From positions 1 through 64,000 of IMG/VR virus record IMGVR_UViG_3300031933_000215: 64,000 nt of DNA. One strand, written 5' to 3'. This DNA comes from a virus. Below are positions 25,753 through 34,507 of the stretch, one piece after another. The notes below the pieces were generated by a model, which did not search any database, had not been told where the DNA came from, and worked only from the letters and a program-made list of their open reading frames with translations. Every line of letters begins with the position of its first letter. Positions within the stretch are counted from its first letter, which is position 1. A program made the translations under genes and the position numbers.

Positions 25753-26718
25753 ATGCAAAAAGATGAACAATGTTTTATAGTGCTGGATGTCAACGGCTAC
25801 ATCAACGCGCTGAAACACGCCGTCAATGTGTTTAACCAAACCGGATTGGAACTGAAAGTGGTGCAAGGAACCGAGGAGGTGACGGTTCACCTGGACCCCC
25901 TCCCGACGTTGTGTACCACCCGAGCGCTTCGGGTGTTGTACGCGCTGGTCGAAGAGACTGTCAGTCAACACGTACACTACCGTCTGCACTCAAACCCGGT
26001 TCCGGTTATTGCCCAAACGCTTCGCGACTGCGCCGTACCTAGTGACGAAGACTGCATGATGACCGAGAACTTCCTGTGCAACGAGACGGTCGATGGCGTG
26101 GTATTGGAGTTGACCCGTCAGGTATCGCACCACATTAGCGGGCAGCCCTGGCGGCAATGGCAGGTGATGTCGTCGTCCCACATGTTGGCATTGATCGGCG
26201 GTAAGGATTTCCGGGTGGCCGAATGGGAACGCTTCCACGGTCACGACTACCGCAGTGAAGACGAGTTGTTGCGAGTGAACATCACTTCTACGGTGAACAT
26301 CATTCAGTACAGCATCGGTTACGACCTGGCCATCCCGATCGACAACATCCCCATCCACGCATTGGTGTTGGATACCCTTCGCAGTCATTGCCCGGAGTTT
26401 GTGTTCAAGAACGACCACACGCTCTACCCTAGCATGTTGGATGGCATGGGCGTCAGTGACTACGAAGCGTTCTACCGCAAACACCTGCGCGAACCCATCG
26501 AGTCCTTCGTGCTGATGTTCCTACACAGTCAACTTGAACCGTTCGAGAACTATGATGCCGAACTGACCGATGACTTCCTGTTGGTGGTTACCCGCCGCAG
26601 TAAGACCCGGAGTCAGGAGGAGCGTTTGTACCGGGAACTGCGTCAGAGCATCGACGCTGGTGACTGGCTACCCGAACGGGAAATCCGTTGGATGAGACAA
26701 TATGAGCGAACCCGCTAA
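25753..26718 (+). CDS. Array gene 2, larger, uncharacterised
   Basis: 321 aa, ATG at 25753. It opens with CFIVLDVNGYINALKHAV, like the strand-helix start of its neighbours, and is about twice their length, so it may be two units fused: the second half again shows a strand and helix (NIIQYSIGYDLAIP). Many Val, Thr and His residues mark the sequence. It overlaps the next start by 17 bases, which suggests coupled translation. Function unknown. Confidence 0.68.
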   Translation: MQKDEQCFIVLDVNGYINALKHAVNVFNQTGLELKVVQGTEEVTVHLDPLPTLCTTRALRVLYALVEETVSQHVHYRLHSNPVPVIAQTLRDCAVPSDEDCMMTENFLCNETVDGVVLELTRQVSHHISGQPWRQWQVMSSSHMLALIGGKDFRVAEWERFHGHDYRSEDELLRVNITSTVNIIQYSIGYDLAIPIDNIPIHALVLDTLRSHCPEFVFKNDHTLYPSMLDGMGVSDYEAFYRKHLREPIESFVLMFLHSQLEPFENYDAELTDDFLLVVTRRSKTRSQEERLYRELRQSIDAGDWLPEREIRWMRQYERTR

Positions 26719-27181
26719 TACGAAGAACGTCGTATTGGCCATCGACAAACGTGAGTTACTCTACATGCACCCCGGTCTGGTTGACCGGGGGGCTATGCTC
26801 GGAATCCCGGAAGACGTGACTTACGAGTTGGTGCTGACCATGACCGACGTGTTTAATTTACACGTGAGCTTGTCCGAAGAGCTTTCAATGGTGGAAGACG
26901 AGATGTACAACATCTTCGAGTTCATGACCGACCCGTACCTCACCTCCGAGGCCGGGATGGATTCCGCTGAAGGGTCGCGATTGGACGACTATTGTCGGGA
27001 GGTGTACGAGTCATTGCAGACCCTGCGGGGGATGATTCCCCTGAACGTCACCAACCTGCAGTACCTGTCGCACTTTTTGGAAAGTCGCTTTCCCCACCTG
27101 TTCTACGTGGGTGGGGTGATGCACACCGGACGTGTCCCTAACGACTACATGTTTAACGAAAAATACTTCCTGTTCATGTGA
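26702..27181 (+). CDS. Array gene 3, uncharacterised
   Basis: 159 aa, ATG at 26702 inside the previous gene's end. The pattern is a leading strand (VVLAIDKRELLY), a long acidic amphipathic helical region (LSMVEDEMYNIFEFM), a Tyr-rich helix (LDDYCREVYESLQTL) and a C-terminal strand (LFYVGGVMH). No motif gives function. It ends 7 bases before the next start. Confidence 0.67.
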   Translation: MSEPANTKNVVLAIDKRELLYMHPGLVDRGAMLGIPEDVTYELVLTMTDVFNLHVSLSEELSMVEDEMYNIFEFMTDPYLTSEAGMDSAEGSRLDDYCREVYESLQTLRGMIPLNVTNLQYLSHFLESRFPHLFYVGGVMHTGRVPNDYMFNEKYFLFM

Positions 27182-27188
27182 GGACACC

Positions 27189-27575
27189 ATGTACACCTGT
27201 TTGTGGACCGTGAGCTTTATTGAGTTCACGGCTTTAGCTCCCAACATCAAGGAACTGGCAAATCGGGCTGGGATCACCATGACCGATACCATTCGGTTGT
27301 GTGTAGACGCCCTGGATTACACGTTCAGTGGGGACGTTGTTGATCGCATGTTGTCCGAGGCATTGTACCTTCGGATCTACCAGCACTACGACGACTACCC
27401 GCACCACGTGACCATTCCGTCAGAAGACAAGGAAGCGTATGTGCGGGCGTGCGACTTGACCGTGAGGCACCTACAACGCTTGATGCCATACCAAGGCAGA
27501 CCCACCGAAATCAGCTTGGACCGCACGATACTGGGCCAAGCTATTTATATGCTAGTTCATTACGATAACCGTTGA
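27189..27575 (+). CDS. Array gene 4, uncharacterised
   Basis: 128 aa, ATG at 27189 with GAGGAC directly upstream. The protein begins TCLWTVSFIEF, a strand, then a helix (IKELANRAGI) and a Tyr-rich acidic helix (LYLRIYQHYDDY). Conserved hydrophobic and acidic positions follow the layout of its neighbours, although simple identity is low. Function unknown. Confidence 0.66.
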   Translation: MYTCLWTVSFIEFTALAPNIKELANRAGITMTDTIRLCVDALDYTFSGDVVDRMLSEALYLRIYQHYDDYPHHVTIPSEDKEAYVRACDLTVRHLQRLMPYQGRPTEISLDRTILGQAIYMLVHYDNR

Positions 27576-27587
27576 AGGAACCGAATC

Positions 27588-28016
27588 ATGCAGATACTTT
27601 ATGTCATCGATGGTGCTGAAATCAAAGCCGCTGTTGGTGTTGTGGGTAAGCCTGTGGCCAAACACGCGGTCGAGACCTACCTTGCGTACATCCACGCTGT
27701 CGTTTCGGGGGAATTGACCCACTGTCACGATAACCTGAACGAGTACATCCATCAGGCGTACTTCGATCTGGTTGAATCCCGCAAGATCCAACAGGTGAAA
27801 GACGACGTCCCGATAAACACCAACTGGTACCGGGATTTTACGCGCCTGATTGAGGTTATGAACCGACACATCGGTCGGGGCGTGCTCCAGTTCCTCTCGT
27901 TGGGCATTCCGGTCATGGCGGTGGAGGTAGAATACTTGGGCGTGATCCGTAAGAAAGGCGACATCCTCCTTAAGATCGATGTCAAACTCAAGAACACGAT
28001 AACACATGGAGAATGA
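27588..28016 (+). CDS. Array gene 5, uncharacterised
   Basis: 142 aa, ATG at 27588 after a GAAGGA site. It starts with a strand (MQILYVIDGAEI), then a helix (VETYLAYIHAVVSGEL) and further helices, ending with a beta-like stretch (VAVEVEYLGVI) and a basic tail. The next gene begins 3 bases after its stop, showing tight operon packing. No function is proposed. Confidence 0.67.
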   Translation: MQILYVIDGAEIKAAVGVVGKPVAKHAVETYLAYIHAVVSGELTHCHDNLNEYIHQAYFDLVESRKIQQVKDDVPINTNWYRDFTRLIEVMNRHIGRGVLQFLSLGIPVMAVEVEYLGVIRKKGDILLKIDVKLKNTITHGE

Positions 28017-28019
28017 CCT

Positions 28020-28505
28020 ATGCGTAGCAGTCTGGTGGTCGATCGCCGGAGGGTGGACGATGCCTTAACCCGTATCCGGTATCTGTTAGAGGTCAATTAC
28101 GAAGAAGGCCGTCTGACCGAAGAACAGAAGGCAACGATACCCGCAGCGGTGTACGAAGGTTTCTCGTACTACCTTGAGATGGTATGCTCGCGGGTGCTTG
28201 GCGGACCCAACGTCGCGTACATCTTGGCCGAGTACATGTACGGGGCCCACATAAAACCCCACAACTATCCTGTGGTCTGTGCTGAGTTGGAACACACGTT
28301 CAAACTGGCCAGCGAGTTTGTGTTGGGCGCTCTACAAAACCTCACCCAACAGGTGGAGGCCAATTGCGAGGACGTCACTGACCTTCAGTTCATCCCTTCG
28401 GAGAACACACACCTCGGGGTTTTCATGATGGAATCCGAGCCTATTGTTGAAGAAAACGACATCGGTCGTGGCCTGACTGAGCCTGTCATGCAAACGTACC
28501 TGTGA
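28020..28505 (+). CDS. Array gene 6, uncharacterised
   Basis: 161 aa, ATG at 28020. A leading strand (SLVVDRRRVDDAL) is followed by helices including VYEGFSYYLEMVCSR, the Tyr-rich helix seen in other members, and LEHTFKLASEFVLGAL. The C-terminus is acidic. The ATG starts 3 bases after the previous stop, so translation is likely coupled. Function unknown. Confidence 0.67.
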   Translation: MRSSLVVDRRRVDDALTRIRYLLEVNYEEGRLTEEQKATIPAAVYEGFSYYLEMVCSRVLGGPNVAYILAEYMYGAHIKPHNYPVVCAELEHTFKLASEFVLGALQNLTQQVEANCEDVTDLQFIPSENTHLGVFMMESEPIVEENDIGRGLTEPVMQTYL

Positions 28506-28554
28506 ATGGGTACCGTTTGGTTAGGGCTGTGTCGGTTTGATTATGAGGACACGC

Positions 28555-29022
28555 ATGCTTACCACGATTAAATGGATCACCGTTGTGTGCATCCCAACCC
28601 TAACCAAACAACACCTGGACCAACCGTTTGCGCCATTGAACGCAAACGAGGTCGACACCACGGCCCTGTGGGACGGGTACGCCAAGTATCTGATGGAGAT
28701 CTATGGCGAGTACCATCTGACCGAGCGCGTGCGCCAGCCTGAGGAAGAGTTCTTCCAAGAGCTGTGTTACGTGAAGCTCCAGGGCCTGGTGGACATTGAA
28801 CAGCTGTTGGATGTGTATGAGCGACTGACCAAAGACCACCACGCCTACATCCTTGAAGCGTTGGAATGCATTGCGCAAGAGGACTGTTACCTGAAATCGA
28901 TTCAGGCCCAATGGCGGATGGAACGGGACGGTCGACAGCTACCCATGCTGTTCTTTGAAAGCAGTACGTTGTTTGATTTCATTGAAGGCACACCACCGGT
29001 CTACACGGTGAGTGAAGAATGA
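28555..29022 (+). CDS. Array gene 7, uncharacterised
   Basis: 155 aa from the ATG at 28555, where GAGGAC is just upstream; an ATG at 28543 is an alternative. It begins with a strand (TIKWITVVCIPTL) followed by LWDGYAKYLMEIYGEYHL, again a Tyr-rich helix in the same relative place, and acidic helices such as LVDIEQLLDVYERL. Function unknown. Confidence 0.66.
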   Translation: MLTTIKWITVVCIPTLTKQHLDQPFAPLNANEVDTTALWDGYAKYLMEIYGEYHLTERVRQPEEEFFQELCYVKLQGLVDIEQLLDVYERLTKDHHAYILEALECIAQEDCYLKSIQAQWRMERDGRQLPMLFFESSTLFDFIEGTPPVYTVSEE

Positions 29023-29032
29023 GTGCAGGGCT

Positions 29033-29395
29033 ATGAGAAAAACGCTGATGGTGATGGACGTGCGGGACTTTGGAGTGATCGAACACCCACGACATTCGAA
29101 GTTCGGCATGGAACTGTCACAAGGCTTGATCCACACCTACCTCGTGGGTTACAGCCGATGGGGAATGGGACAGTTGGACACCGCGTGCGATTATGAGGCG
29201 TTCGCTGCCACAATTCTTGAAAACACGGATGGCTTTCATTTACTCAACGACCTGGAAAAGGACCTCTTACTCTATGAGAGCGTCCAATACCTCCAGAGCT
29301 TCATCGATTACGTGGAGTCTCGGCTGGCGGACCAACGCATTGACGTGTTCCCACCCTTGAGACCCCACCGTCGTGTCATGCTTTTGGTGGGATAA
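29033..29395 (+). CDS. Array gene 8, uncharacterised
   Basis: 120 aa from the ATG at 29033, with CAGGG just upstream. It starts TLMVMDVRDFGVIEH, a strand-turn, then helices with LLNDLEKDLLLYESVQYL near the end. It is the last member of the array, and the terminator at 29404 closes the operon. Function unknown. Confidence 0.64.
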   Translation: MRKTLMVMDVRDFGVIEHPRHSKFGMELSQGLIHTYLVGYSRWGMGQLDTACDYEAFAATILENTDGFHLLNDLEKDLLLYESVQYLQSFIDYVESRLADQRIDVFPPLRPHRRVMLLVG

Positions 29396-29403
29396 CACCG
29401 ATA

Positions 29404-29440
29404 GGGGACCTCCGGGTCCCCGCATCTTTATTTTTTTTTA
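29404..29440 (+). terminator. Terminator at the end of the array operon
   Basis: GGGGACC TCC GGGTCCCC (29404-29421) is followed by a T-rich tail with nine T at 29430-29438. It ends the run of eight array genes. Confidence 0.88.
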
Positions 29441-29602
29441 GTCCCCTTTGGAGATAGGAAAAACTACGCGAGGTGTCGATAGTCTAGGAGGCAACTTCTT
29501 TGTATAAACAGACCGCGTTAAACCGAAATCAAGGACGGTTAGCTTCCTCTTTGGGAAGTCATTGGCTCCAAAGTACAAAGGGATTACATAAGGAGAGTCA
29601 TC

Positions 29603-30019
29603 ATGCCCAGTATCTACGATGTCCAAATCGGACAGCGTTTCTCGTTTGAGGTTTACCCCACGTCGATCATTGGTAACAATTTCCAAGACGTGCGACTGGA
29701 AGGTATCCTCAGTGCCCGCGCGGCCGCTTCGTATGGTTTTGACATCGAAGCCCTTCACGCGAACGTGTATCCAACCCTGCCCCAGGGCTCTGCCCCGAAC
29801 GACCCGTTCCAATACAGCTACATCCGCATACAGTACCCCTCGGGTGAGTATGCCATTGTCGGGGTCCCCTGGATTCGCCAGGAGTCCATCGTGATCTCCA
29901 GCGGCGGGACCATCCATTTGACGTTCGACGACAAAACCCAATCCGACCTGGACCGTATTCTGATGGCCCTGTCAAGCAATGGGTATCGTCCGGACGATGT
30001 AAAAGTACAGACTCAGTAA
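29603..30019 (+). CDS. Small beta-rich protein, possibly SH3-like barrel
   Basis: 138 aa, ATG at 29603. It is dominated by short strands separated by turns (YDVQIGQRFSFEVYPTSI, EGILSARAA, YAIVGVPWI) and ends in a helix. That layout suits an SH3-like beta barrel, a label I recall for similar small phage proteins. The 207 bases upstream hold a terminator tail and nothing else I can name. A terminator follows. Function unknown. Confidence 0.65.
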   Translation: MPSIYDVQIGQRFSFEVYPTSIIGNNFQDVRLEGILSARAAASYGFDIEALHANVYPTLPQGSAPNDPFQYSYIRIQYPSGEYAIVGVPWIRQESIVISSGGTIHLTFDDKTQSDLDRILMALSSNGYRPDDVKVQTQ

Positions 30020-30063
30020 GCGTCTCCACGTGTGTTCCTAAGCCCTGTAAACATGCGTCTTCG

Positions 30064-30092
30064 CCGCCCCCGTCGTGGGGCGGTTCTTTTTT
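30064..30092 (+). terminator. Rho-independent terminator
   Basis: CCGCCCC/GGGGCGG (30064-30070 with 30077-30083) is followed by TTCTTTTTT. It lies between the small beta-rich gene and the DNA polymerase. Confidence 0.87.
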
Positions 30093-30153
30093 GCCGTCGC
30101 ACCGGTGAAACAAATACGCCCTCACCCAATGTGATAGGCAGAGGAGAGAAACC

Positions 30154-32280
30154 ATGGAAAACCCATTTGTACTACCCGACGACAATTATCAACGCGACCT
30201 GAACATCATTGCCGGCTATTACGACGATGCCGCCAAGTACCTGCAACTTCAGACCGGTCAGTCGTTTGATACCTGTTTGGATTATGTGCGGTCTCGGGTA
30301 CATCCGGGAAAACCCAACGGATTCAACGATCCCCGAGCGTTGGTGTTGTCGAAAGACGAAAACGGCGATCGGGAACCAACCACCCAAAGCTTCATGCAGT
30401 TCTTGACCCGTGTGACCAAGAACAACCTGCTGTTGTCGCCCAGCATGGCGGCCTACATGCCGGAAGATCAGAAAGCCTCCACCCATGCAAAGTACATCGA
30501 AGAAGGGGTGGGTAAACGGAAGAAAGTCAAAGGGCAGATGTTCGAGGCCGAACGCAACGGCGACGACGAATTGGCGCTGGTGAAGAAGGGTGAACAGAAT
30601 AACCTGAAGATCAACAACAACTCTTACTCCGGTGCGACGGTGTCAACCGCCACCATCCTTTATTACAAGTCGACCCACAGCTCGCTGACGTCCACGTGTC
30701 GGACGGCCACGTCCTACGCCAATGCCGCCAACGAAAAGTTCATCGCCGGGAACCGCCATTACTACAACCCGGAAATTACCAAGTCGAACATTCTATCACT
30801 GATTAATGGGGCCGACCTTGAACTGATTGATCAAGCGTGTCGGGAATTCGATCTGGTATACCCGACCCCCAAGGACGTGGTGGACTGCGTGCGGTATTCG
30901 AGTGTGCAGTATTGGGACGGTGAGGAGCACCTCCAATCCATTATGAACATGGCTGAAACCATGACCCCCACTGAACGGGCGGCGGTGGTGTATGTTGCCG
31001 ACCTGTACCACCTCCACAAACACAACCCCAAGTTTGTGGTGAACTTCTTGATGGAGCTGTCGTCGGTGGGAAGTCCCGATGCTGGGGTGACGGACGAAGA
31101 GTTCAAGTCGTGTGACGACGATGTGCAGATGCTCGCAAACTTCCTGTGTTACGATCTAGTGGACGGTCGGAAAACGGAGACACTACTGGAGGAAGCGCCA
31201 GAGGTGTACGAGATGATCAAGAGCAGCGGCTTGAACGTCATCAACGTCCTACACAAATACAAGTCAATGATCCACGCATTCTGGTTGACCAAGACCGTGC
31301 CCAGTTCTATTCACGCGTTCCCCAGCGCGTACCGCAAGGCAGCGGTGGTATCGGACACCGACTCGACCATGTTCACCATGCAGTACTGGGTCGAACAGTG
31401 CTTCGGTCACGTCAGTTACGCGGTGGAAGCCCAACGCGTGGTGTTCGCCATGGTATTCTTGGTCAGCGAACTCATGCTACACATTCTGGCGATCCAGTCG
31501 GCAAACATGGGCGTGTCGAAGAAGAAGCTGCGCCTGTTGGCCATGAAGAACGAGTTCTACTTTGCCGTGTTGTCAATGACGACTCGGTCCAAGCACTACT
31601 ACGCTTCTCAGGACGCGCAAGAAGGCTTGATGTTCCCCAAACCCAAGCTGGAAGTAAAAGGCGTGGGTCTGCGTGATTCAAAGGTTCCCAAGAAGATCAA
31701 CGATGGGGCCAAGGATCTGATGGAAGACATCATCGGTACCATTAAGGCCGAAGAAAAGCTGAACATGCGGGAGATCTTGAAGCAGGTGGCGGACATTGAA
31801 CGGGAGATCGCGTCGAGTGTCCAGAGCGGTTCGTACGAGTACATGACGTCCGGTCAGGTAAAGTCCAAAGAGTCTTACAAGAACCCGGAAGTGTCAAACT
31901 ACATGCAGTACGAGTTGTGGCGGGATGTGTTCGCCCCGTTCTTGGGTAAGACCAAAGAGCCGCCGTACTCGGTGGTTAAGGTCTCACTGGTGGCCAGCAA
32001 CAAGACGGAGATCGAGGAGTGGTGCAAACGGATGGGCAACGACAGATTGGCCACGCGCCTCAAAGAATGGTTGCTTCAGCGCCGGCGTACCAACCTGTCA
32101 ACCCTGTTGATCCCACAGGAAGTGGTGGAAACCACCGGGATACCGAAAGAGATCATCGCCGGGGTCGACACCCGCAAACTCATCTTTAACACCATGGGGG
32201 TATACTACCTGATGTTGGAGTCGTTGGGAATCTTCAAGCAAGACAAGAAACTCGCACGACTGTTGTCCGACTACTATTAA
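30154..32280 (+). CDS. Family B DNA polymerase, polymerase domain
   Basis: 708 aa. KINNNSYSGA (about 151-160) matches family B motif B (K-x3-N-S-x-Y-G), but the usual Tyr before Gly is Ser. VVSDTDSTMF (about 407-416) matches motif C with its catalytic Asp pair DTD. These catalyse nucleotide addition in phage DNA replication. I could not identify a clear motif A (DxxSLYP) or the exonuclease motifs, so the N-terminal part may be encoded elsewhere, as suspected for other phiKZ-type phages. The gene is preceded by its own AGAGGAG site and followed by a shared terminator. Confidence 0.8.
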   Translation: MENPFVLPDDNYQRDLNIIAGYYDDAAKYLQLQTGQSFDTCLDYVRSRVHPGKPNGFNDPRALVLSKDENGDREPTTQSFMQFLTRVTKNNLLLSPSMAAYMPEDQKASTHAKYIEEGVGKRKKVKGQMFEAERNGDDELALVKKGEQNNLKINNNSYSGATVSTATILYYKSTHSSLTSTCRTATSYANAANEKFIAGNRHYYNPEITKSNILSLINGADLELIDQACREFDLVYPTPKDVVDCVRYSSVQYWDGEEHLQSIMNMAETMTPTERAAVVYVADLYHLHKHNPKFVVNFLMELSSVGSPDAGVTDEEFKSCDDDVQMLANFLCYDLVDGRKTETLLEEAPEVYEMIKSSGLNVINVLHKYKSMIHAFWLTKTVPSSIHAFPSAYRKAAVVSDTDSTMFTMQYWVEQCFGHVSYAVEAQRVVFAMVFLVSELMLHILAIQSANMGVSKKKLRLLAMKNEFYFAVLSMTTRSKHYYASQDAQEGLMFPKPKLEVKGVGLRDSKVPKKINDGAKDLMEDIIGTIKAEEKLNMREILKQVADIEREIASSVQSGSYEYMTSGQVKSKESYKNPEVSNYMQYELWRDVFAPFLGKTKEPPYSVVKVSLVASNKTEIEEWCKRMGNDRLATRLKEWLLQRRRTNLSTLLIPQEVVETTGIPKEIIAGVDTRKLIFNTMGVYYLMLESLGIFKQDKKLARLLSDYY

Positions 32281-32289
32281 CGACATAAA

Positions 32290-32333
32290 GCCTTTCTCTA
32301 AGCGCCACCGTGGACTGCTTAGAGGAAGGCCCT
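32290..32333. terminator. Bidirectional terminator
   Basis: GCCTTTCTCTAAGC/GCTTAGAGGAAGGC (32290-32303 with 32317-32330) is a 14-bp stem with one G-T pair. CGACATA at 32281-32287 follows the polymerase stop. The stem faces the convergent gene that ends at 32341. Confidence 0.85.
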
Positions 32334-32340
32334 TATTGCG

Positions 32341-32637
32341 TCAGTGCAAAACCGTGGTAGGTACCGCACCTTCTTCTTGGGCGACGGCGTACCGGACGTT
32401 CAGTCCCGTTCCAATGGGGACCAAGAAGGAGTGTACAACGTCTGGGTCGTGAGGGAGTGTGAACTCCAGTTCCATTAGCTCCCCGTCTTGAACCATCTGT
32501 TCAAGGAACTGGCCGGAGAACAAGGCGCGTTCTTCCTCCGACAGTTTTCCGATCAGGTCCAAGGGTTTCAACCCCTTGTAGTATTCAACCAGAGTCAATA
32601 CTTTTTCTTTTACGTCCGCTTCGGTTTTAAGCTCCAT
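32341..32637 (-). CDS. Small uncharacterised protein
   Basis: 98 aa from the ATG at 32635-32637, with AAGGAA upstream on the minus strand; a longer reading upstream lacks support. It looks helical at the start (VKEKVLTLVEYYKGLKPLDLIGKL) with acidic residues and a strand-like C-terminus. It shares a minus-strand transcript with the larger gene upstream. Similar in size and tone to the gene at 59562, with which it may be related. No function is proposed. Confidence 0.65.
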   Translation of the reverse strand: MELKTEADVKEKVLTLVEYYKGLKPLDLIGKLSEEERALFSGQFLEQMVQDGELMELEFTLPHDPDVVHSFLVPIGTGLNVRYAVAQEEGAVPTTVLH

Positions 32638-32665
32638 AGCGATTCCTTTTAATGCAAGTGATGTT

Positions 32666-33763
32666 TCAACCCCAACCGTGGCCCTTACTGTCCAGGTGGT
32701 CAATAAGGTCACGAATCTCTTTGCGGTACTGCTTGACAACGGCGGGACTGCCGACACCAGAGAAGATGCTGTCGTTGCTGGCATCCACCAAACTGGTGTA
32801 CAGGTTGTTGAGGTACGTCCGGTCGCCTTTGTGCTGTTTCACTCCGGTCTCTAGGATGTAACGCATGTACGGTAGCCGTGCGATCTGCAATGCCCAGTCG
32901 TTGTGTCGACTGACCGGGTCTTTTGGCAGCTCCATGACTTGGTACAGGTTTTCTTTGATCAACATCGGGGTCCGGTAAGGGATTTGCTCGATGTCCACAT
33001 CCCGCCAAGCCTGACTGTCAAGCAGCCATTTGCCAAATCGATCCACTCGACCTGAGTAATCGGCCAGATAGAACGGATGCGGTGTTGGGTACTTCGGCAT
33101 GCCGATCCCACGGGAGAGTCGGGCCACGCGATTGAAGACCGCAATGTCCAGATAACTCGCCAGACTGTTGGGTAACACAAAACTGCCAATGAATCGAAAC
33201 ACGCTTTCGGGCTGATCGTATTGTTCGGCCTTGGCTTTCAACCAATACCGATACTGGATGGCCAACAGTGGGATGTCAATGACCGACACGCCCCAGCCCT
33301 TACCGGGGAGTTTGTTGTTCGGAACCGGCATCCCTAAGTCGGTGCGGGTGTGGTAGAGGAACGTAAACGGAGCCCAGTCCTTCCATTCCCGATCGGCCCG
33401 TTTCAGATCGGTGTTGCCTTCCGAGGCGATCAGGATCTCATCGGTCTGAGGTCCAAGACTCACCCCGGCTTCATGTACACGCCCACGATACGTACTGGAG
33501 GTGATGTTAAACGCACGAGCCACACCCACTGACGCGTCCTCAACAAACCGACGATACCGTTCGTCGTCCAGGTCCCACCGCCGTGGTATGTGCATAAGAA
33601 TCCGACCTAGGAGGTTGTCGGAATCCACCCGTTTCGGGTTACGTCGATAGTACGCTCGGACGTCGTTCAGTGACCGGGTGTAGAACCGCCGAAGAAAAGC
33701 CAACTGGGGGTAAACGAGCGCACCGGTTTTACGTCTGGGTGGTTCGCGGAAAAACTGATGCAT
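32666..33763 (-). CDS. Probable virion structural protein
   Basis: 365 aa from the ATG at 33761-33763, chosen because the next upstream in-frame region would run through the AT-rich promoter area. It begins MHQFFREPPRRK and is basic, with many Arg, Tyr and Trp residues and no catalytic motif. That composition resembles head or neck proteins. It forms a minus-strand pair with the 98-aa gene. The structural role is inferred from composition only. Confidence 0.62.
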   Translation of the reverse strand: MHQFFREPPRRKTGALVYPQLAFLRRFYTRSLNDVRAYYRRNPKRVDSDNLLGRILMHIPRRWDLDDERYRRFVEDASVGVARAFNITSSTYRGRVHEAGVSLGPQTDEILIASEGNTDLKRADREWKDWAPFTFLYHTRTDLGMPVPNNKLPGKGWGVSVIDIPLLAIQYRYWLKAKAEQYDQPESVFRFIGSFVLPNSLASYLDIAVFNRVARLSRGIGMPKYPTPHPFYLADYSGRVDRFGKWLLDSQAWRDVDIEQIPYRTPMLIKENLYQVMELPKDPVSRHNDWALQIARLPYMRYILETGVKQHKGDRTYLNNLYTSLVDASNDSIFSGVGSPAVVKQYRKEIRDLIDHLDSKGHGWG

Positions 33764-33796
33764 GACGTATGTCCTGTTTCCAAAGGTTTTAAGATC

Positions 33797-33804
33797 TATA
33801 TCAT
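33797..33804 (+). promoter_or_regulatory. Putative phage promoter motif TATATCAT
   Basis: TATATCAT with the upstream context TTAAGATC lies 44 bases before the gene at 33848. The same extended sequence, GATCTATATCATC, is found at 49004-49016, which is strong evidence for a real recurrent element. Confidence 0.6.
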
Positions 33805-33847
33805 CCGGGTGCAGGCAACACACTGCACAACTAAAAAGGAGTCAACG

Positions 33848-34285
33848 ATGAAAAACGAAAGTCTCGCTGCGGTTCGCAAAGCGATTGAAGAGCTCCGGAT
33901 CGTAGAACAGTCCCTGATGCTCGAAAGTAAAGGGGGTGAACAAAAGAACATCCCAACCAACGAGGTGCTGCAAAAACACCGTACCGATAACAAGAGCTGG
34001 CGGGTGACTCCGGAAAAGCCAGCGGTGGTCGCATCGTTTGCGTTTGAAGATCCGAACGAGGTCCCCACTTACCCGCACATCACAACTTTCACTCAGGATT
34101 CCAAGACCCTGTTGGAACTGTTCGATGAAATCCGGGAGTATATCGCAGACCAAACAAATGACGGTAAAGTCATTACTTATGTGGATATGCGTTTGGCATC
34201 CAAGGGTCTGACGTTGGATGTGGTGGACAAAGAAGTCGAACGTCCAGAAGAAAACAACGCGTCGGAAGATACCGACGATCAATAA
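33848..34285 (+). CDS. Uncharacterised acidic protein
   Basis: 145 aa from the ATG at 33848, after AAAGGAG. It has an N-terminal helix (LAAVRKAIEELRIVEQSLML), a central strand-rich part and an acidic tail (EERPEENNASEDTDD-like). It precedes the chimallin gene, separated by 222 bases that contain two promoter-like motifs. Acidic tails are common in regulatory phage proteins, but no function can be read. Confidence 0.66.
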   Translation: MKNESLAAVRKAIEELRIVEQSLMLESKGGEQKNIPTNEVLQKHRTDNKSWRVTPEKPAVVASFAFEDPNEVPTYPHITTFTQDSKTLLELFDEIREYIADQTNDGKVITYVDMRLASKGLTLDVVDKEVERPEENNASEDTDDQ

Positions 34286-34301
34286 AATAAAAACTACTCT
34301 C

Positions 34302-34309
34302 TGTATCAT
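34302..34309 (+). promoter_or_regulatory. Putative promoter motif TGTATCAT
   Basis: TGTATCAT in the context CTCTCTG-TATCATCC is the first of two AT-rich motifs upstream of the chimallin gene. It is a weaker match. Confidence 0.35.
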
Positions 34310-34419
34310 CCTATAGAGAGAAGTTGTCTCTCGTCTGGGATTACGATCCTGGACTTAAGAGGTTATGCCCCCGACACAAGGCATTTGGTGTTTGTTTGTA
34401 ATGAAAAAAACTTCAGACA

Positions 34420-34427
34420 TATATCAC
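34420..34427 (+). promoter_or_regulatory. Promoter motif TATATCAC upstream of chmA
   Basis: TATATCAC with the CAGAC context lies about 80 bases before the chimallin start. It shares CAGACxTATATCAC with the site at 4450. In phiKZ, the TATATTAC element drives early transcription by the virion RNA polymerase. An early, strong promoter is what a shell protein needed at infection onset would require. Confidence 0.58.
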
Positions 34428-34507
34428 ATGCAAGACAATGCCGTGGGTATTGGTTAGAGATCGACGCATCTCACAGGTTAACTGACAAACTGCAAAAGGA
34501 GCCGCTA

